From the NCBI GenBank assembly GCA_030407315.1, contig JALQPE010001760.1:25367-89366 (forward strand): 64,000 nucleotides of DNA. The letters are read 5' to 3'. The notes beneath the pieces are model-generated. The model was given only the letters and a program-made list of their open reading frames with translations, made no database searches and had not been told where the DNA came from. Both the position numbers and the translations under genes were made by a program. Origin of the DNA: Asparagopsis taxiformis. Lineage: Eukaryota > Rhodophyta > Florideophyceae > Bonnemaisoniales > Bonnemaisoniaceae. Positions 61,624 to 64,000 of this stretch are shown in pieces (within the stretch, counting starts at the first letter, position 1; each line of letters opens with the position of its first letter).

Positions 61624-62820
61624 TCGTTTTGAACCTGATGGTTTTGACCCCGGAGGGAGCTCATGAGAAGCATATCGCGACGTAACTCGCTTCTCGGGCG
61701 ATCCGTAAAGTCCCTACGAGGGAGTCGCGCAAACGGGTAGTGTTCCCAAGGAGCGGCGAGCTCACGCCTGAAAGGCAAGGCTTGCGAGTCGAATACCACC
61801 AGTTCATCAGCATTGGCTGGTAGAATTCTCCCATGGAGCGCCAATTGGCAGTCGGCTTAGGTGCCCGAGGGGGAGTGTCGTGTGACGGAACAGCTGGTGC
61901 TGGAGCAGACGCAACCGCGTAAGGGTCAACTAAGGGCGGTGCCCGACGGTCTTACGCCTACAGAGGCATCGGCGGCAGCCGCACCAGACCCACTTCGGGT
62001 AACTCTGCCAGTAGAGGCATATGGGTCTATGACCTTCTCGACAGGTTGAGCATTAGCCTTTTCGGCTGCTGCCTTCTCGGCTTCTGCTCGAGCAGCCTCG
62101 CGGCGCAATTCTTCTTCCTACGCTTTCGAGCGTCCGCCAGTATCTGTTGGTTGCGGCGACCATAGTCCTCATAGGGATTCGCTGAAGCGTCATGACCAGA
62201 AGAGGTACGAGCCGCCGGGGCGGAAGGACGAGAAGTAATCGGACGCGAACTTGGCGAAGGCCTGACGTTCGGCTGCCTTGTTGGCCTGGGCGTAGCGCCT
62301 CCCTCGGCGACGACTTCTATCACCTCCTCGGTGTCGGCCGGCATGGCTCCCCTTGGGGACGGGCCGGCGGCCTTCGATGACTCACCTTCGCGTGACGGCG
62401 GATTAACCGATGACGGTTTGACACTTGCCACTGGGGTTGGAAGGCTTCGGGGAAGCAGGCGATTCAGCCGGAACAGAGTCGCGCTCTTGTGCGCTTGCCC
62501 TGGTAGGGGGGACCGTCTCTTCGGAACGTGCTTGCGCACTCACAACCTTGCCAGCAGGCGACGCTGGATCAGCGGTGCCTTTGGCGGCAGTCGAAACGCG
62601 TTCGCGTTTGCGATTGAGCCGCGGTGGCTGACGGCACGCGTGGGCGTGAAGTCGACGAAGACTTAGCCGGTGTAGGCGGAACCCGGTGCGGGAGGAGGAA
62701 GCCTGGTGGCGAGTCGTGGGACGGCGAACGCTGGAGCGTGTGTGGTAGGACGGTTGGCGAACCCATATTGTCTCCTTCCTCTTCAGAGGATTCGAATTGA
62801 ATCGGAGCACGAGGGGTCAT
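61624..62820 (-). pseudogene. N-terminal part of the antisense ORF, broken by frameshifts
   Basis: From an ATG at 62820 the minus strand stays open only by changing phase several times (segments 62820-62569, 62810-62403, 62539-62027, 62108-61926, then into 61623). Composition is continuous across the changes: an acidic start (SSEEEGDN), Pro/Ser/Arg-rich stretches, then a Lys/Glu/Ala coiled coil (EAARAEAEKAAAEKANAQ). I read this as the N-terminal 400 residues of the antisense protein with four or so single-base indels. Introns are an alternative for some joins. The indel density resembles that of the neighbouring 3' LTR. Confidence 0.45.
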
Positions 62821-63308
62821 CCTTAAAAGCCAGTAGAGGCGATGACGGACGTTGATAAAAACCCTGAAGCGGGACGAACAAGTGGCTATGGCTTAAGTCT
62901 CCGGGAGGGAGCTGCGCTATTCAACCCAGGAAGGGGGATCGCGAGGCAATGGGCCGAAACGGCGATGCAAGCCTCGAATTGGCACCGCTCGTGCGATCAC
63001 GCGGCTAATTATTTAGCAGATGGACGCAAAAAACCCTTTGAGGGATAATGGAAAGGACGCGAATGCGTGGACGCAGTTGGACACCGAAGGGTGAATACGC
63101 TGTGTTGCGTTAGGGCGATGATGGACCTGAAACAGGTATTGATTCCAATAGGAAACGGTTCGGGCGGAACTCGGGAAAGAGTCGGATGGACAACACATTT
63201 AGTGTGCACGCGCCGCGCGCGGGAAAATTTTGAATTGCACAATGCAACGGCCACAGCCAAAAATTGTAATTTTATTTGATCAAATTTTGTCGGGACGACA
63301 AATCTCTC
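62821..63308. other. untranslated region between antisense ORF and 3' LTR
   Basis: About 490 bp without a gene. It should hold the promoter of the antisense transcript, but no clear TATA on the minus strand is visible. Confidence 0.45.
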
Positions 63309-63317
63309 AGGAGGGGG
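63309..63317 (+). promoter_or_regulatory. polypurine tract
   Basis: The sequence aggaggggg lies three bases before the 3' LTR and is the expected primer for plus-strand DNA synthesis. Confidence 0.75.
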
Positions 63318-63320
63318 CCG

Positions 63321-63995
63321 TGTCGTACCGCCTGGCGGTCCTCGCTGATCGAGCCGTGTCGCTTCCCTATGGGTACCCACTTACGGGATGTGCCATCAGA
63401 AGGCACCAGCCAACTGGCGTTTTTCCTATACTTAGGACCAGCTATGGCTGACAAATAACCCCACCCGGGCCTATCGGCCCCCGGCAAGACCCCACAAGGG
63501 GCAAATTTTAACTTAGGCTGATCAGCCATACATTACAATGTAAGCCTCATTGGCAATGACCTCGCGGGTAGGCGAGCGCCAGTAATTGGGTTTGATTGGT
63601 CACTAACTGGATATTTATTCTAACCACTAACCCTAGCTTACAGTAGACTTAGATAAAAACGGCCACTGGAATAGCCAGTAGGCACGGTTTCTAGAGTAAC
63701 GTAACTCAAGGGAATTACGACCCACAGGAACAGTGTTCGCATACCTATTGTTCAACCCCTCTCCGGGAAAACCTTAGGGGTAGCAAACAGCTCGACGGAT
63801 TACGTCATCTTGCTCCATTAATACGCATCTCGCGTGAGCGCTATAATCGCACAACCCCTCCGGTAGCGATCCCTCTCTCTACGAGACTACCCGCCGGGTA
63901 CCTATAAGGTTCATCCTGCTCTACCACTTCCTCTACCGAGGCTCGGGACACCTGTCGGGTGGTTTGCCGCTCTAGCGGATTTTCTACCTGCTACA
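63321..63995 (+). repeat. 3' LTR (675 bp)
   Basis: A copy of the 5' LTR, starting tgtcg and ending ctaca. It differs at many places, largely by one-base insertions or deletions, and is 8 bp shorter. Confidence 0.95.
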
Positions 63996-64000
63996 CACAC
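63996..64000. repeat. 5-bp target site duplication (right)
   Basis: The sequence cacac ends the window and equals 51546-51550. The interrupted methyltransferase should continue directly beyond it. Confidence 0.8.

Larger units (their letters stand above)
51551..63995 (+). mobile_element. Ty3-type chromovirus LTR retrotransposon with antisense ORF
   Basis: A nearly complete element of 12.4 kb. In order it has a 5' LTR, a primer-binding site, gag, a 70-codon ORF, pol (aspartic protease, reverse transcriptase, RNase H, integrase, chromodomain), an antisense ORF, a polypurine tract and a 3' LTR. Integrase after RT-RNase H and a C-terminal chromodomain place it in the Ty3 chromovirus group. The target duplication is intact, so it inserted as a unit. 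It lies inside the methyltransferase frame. Pol has two single-base frameshifts and the antisense gene several more. It is larger than simple chromoviruses (usually 5-8 kb) because of the antisense module. Confidence 0.92.

Noticed and set aside
1..64000. tRNA, rRNA or CRISPR arrays
   Set aside because: I looked for T-loop-like ggttcga contexts and for evenly spaced direct repeats and found none that folds or repeats convincingly. A covariance-model scan was not possible.

Overview
This is nuclear DNA of a eukaryote, most likely a red alga, perhaps a florideophyte of the Chondrus type. That placement is an inference from four things: the recognisable genes are read as single uninterrupted frames (MED12, a PRA1-family protein, a lipoxygenase); the lipoxygenase lacks a PLAT domain and carries all five iron ligands; short genes sit in wide AT-rich spacers behind obvious TATA boxes; and a large Ty3-type chromodomain retrotransposon is present. 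No sequence search was possible, so the species is not fixed.

Region 1 (1-35 kb) has no gene of known family but is not empty. Two families of very short proteins can be read by comparing copies inside the window. Family 1 has eight copies of 66-78 residues between 16 and 33 kb. They are Pro/Tyr-rich, have a central VPPM..LP.S segment and end in a basic tail of the form SRQSHNxYYSSGRxxRR. Family 2 has three copies of 62-67 residues on the minus strand at 1.0, 3.5 and 7.2 kb, sharing PPxPRPSxAxS and LPPxIS blocks. Copies of both families have a TATA element at a similar distance upstream. Several minus-strand open segments (9.5-10.0, 10.8, 13.0, 17.8-18.4, 20.9-21.2, 31.8-32.4 kb) look like a third, spliced or decaying, beta-strand-rich family; this is much less certain.

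Region 2 (35-46.5 kb) is the ordinary gene-bearing part. It holds two low-complexity hypothetical proteins, MED12 (minus strand) head-to-head with a 106-residue hypothetical gene, a PRA1-family membrane-traffic protein, and a lipoxygenase split by one frameshift.

Region 3 (46.5-64 kb) is mobile DNA. A pogo/Tigger-like transposase N-terminus is followed by a roughly 3 kb two-part reading frame. Its second half is a beta-order DNA aminomethyltransferase (DPPY, then FAGT), and both halves are interrupted by single in-frame stops. A 12.4 kb Ty3/chromovirus element (51551-63995) with two LTRs and a 5-bp cacac target duplication has inserted into that methyltransferase. The element carries gag, a 70-residue ORF, and pol (protease, RT, RNase H, integrase, chromodomain), with TAATG stop/start overlaps at both gag/ORF/pol junctions. 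It also carries a long ORF in antisense orientation between pol and the 3' LTR.

The two LTRs differ largely by single-base insertions and deletions, and the frameshifts in pol and in the antisense ORF are of the same kind and become denser toward the window end. Part of the apparent damage may therefore be residual sequencing error rather than decay.
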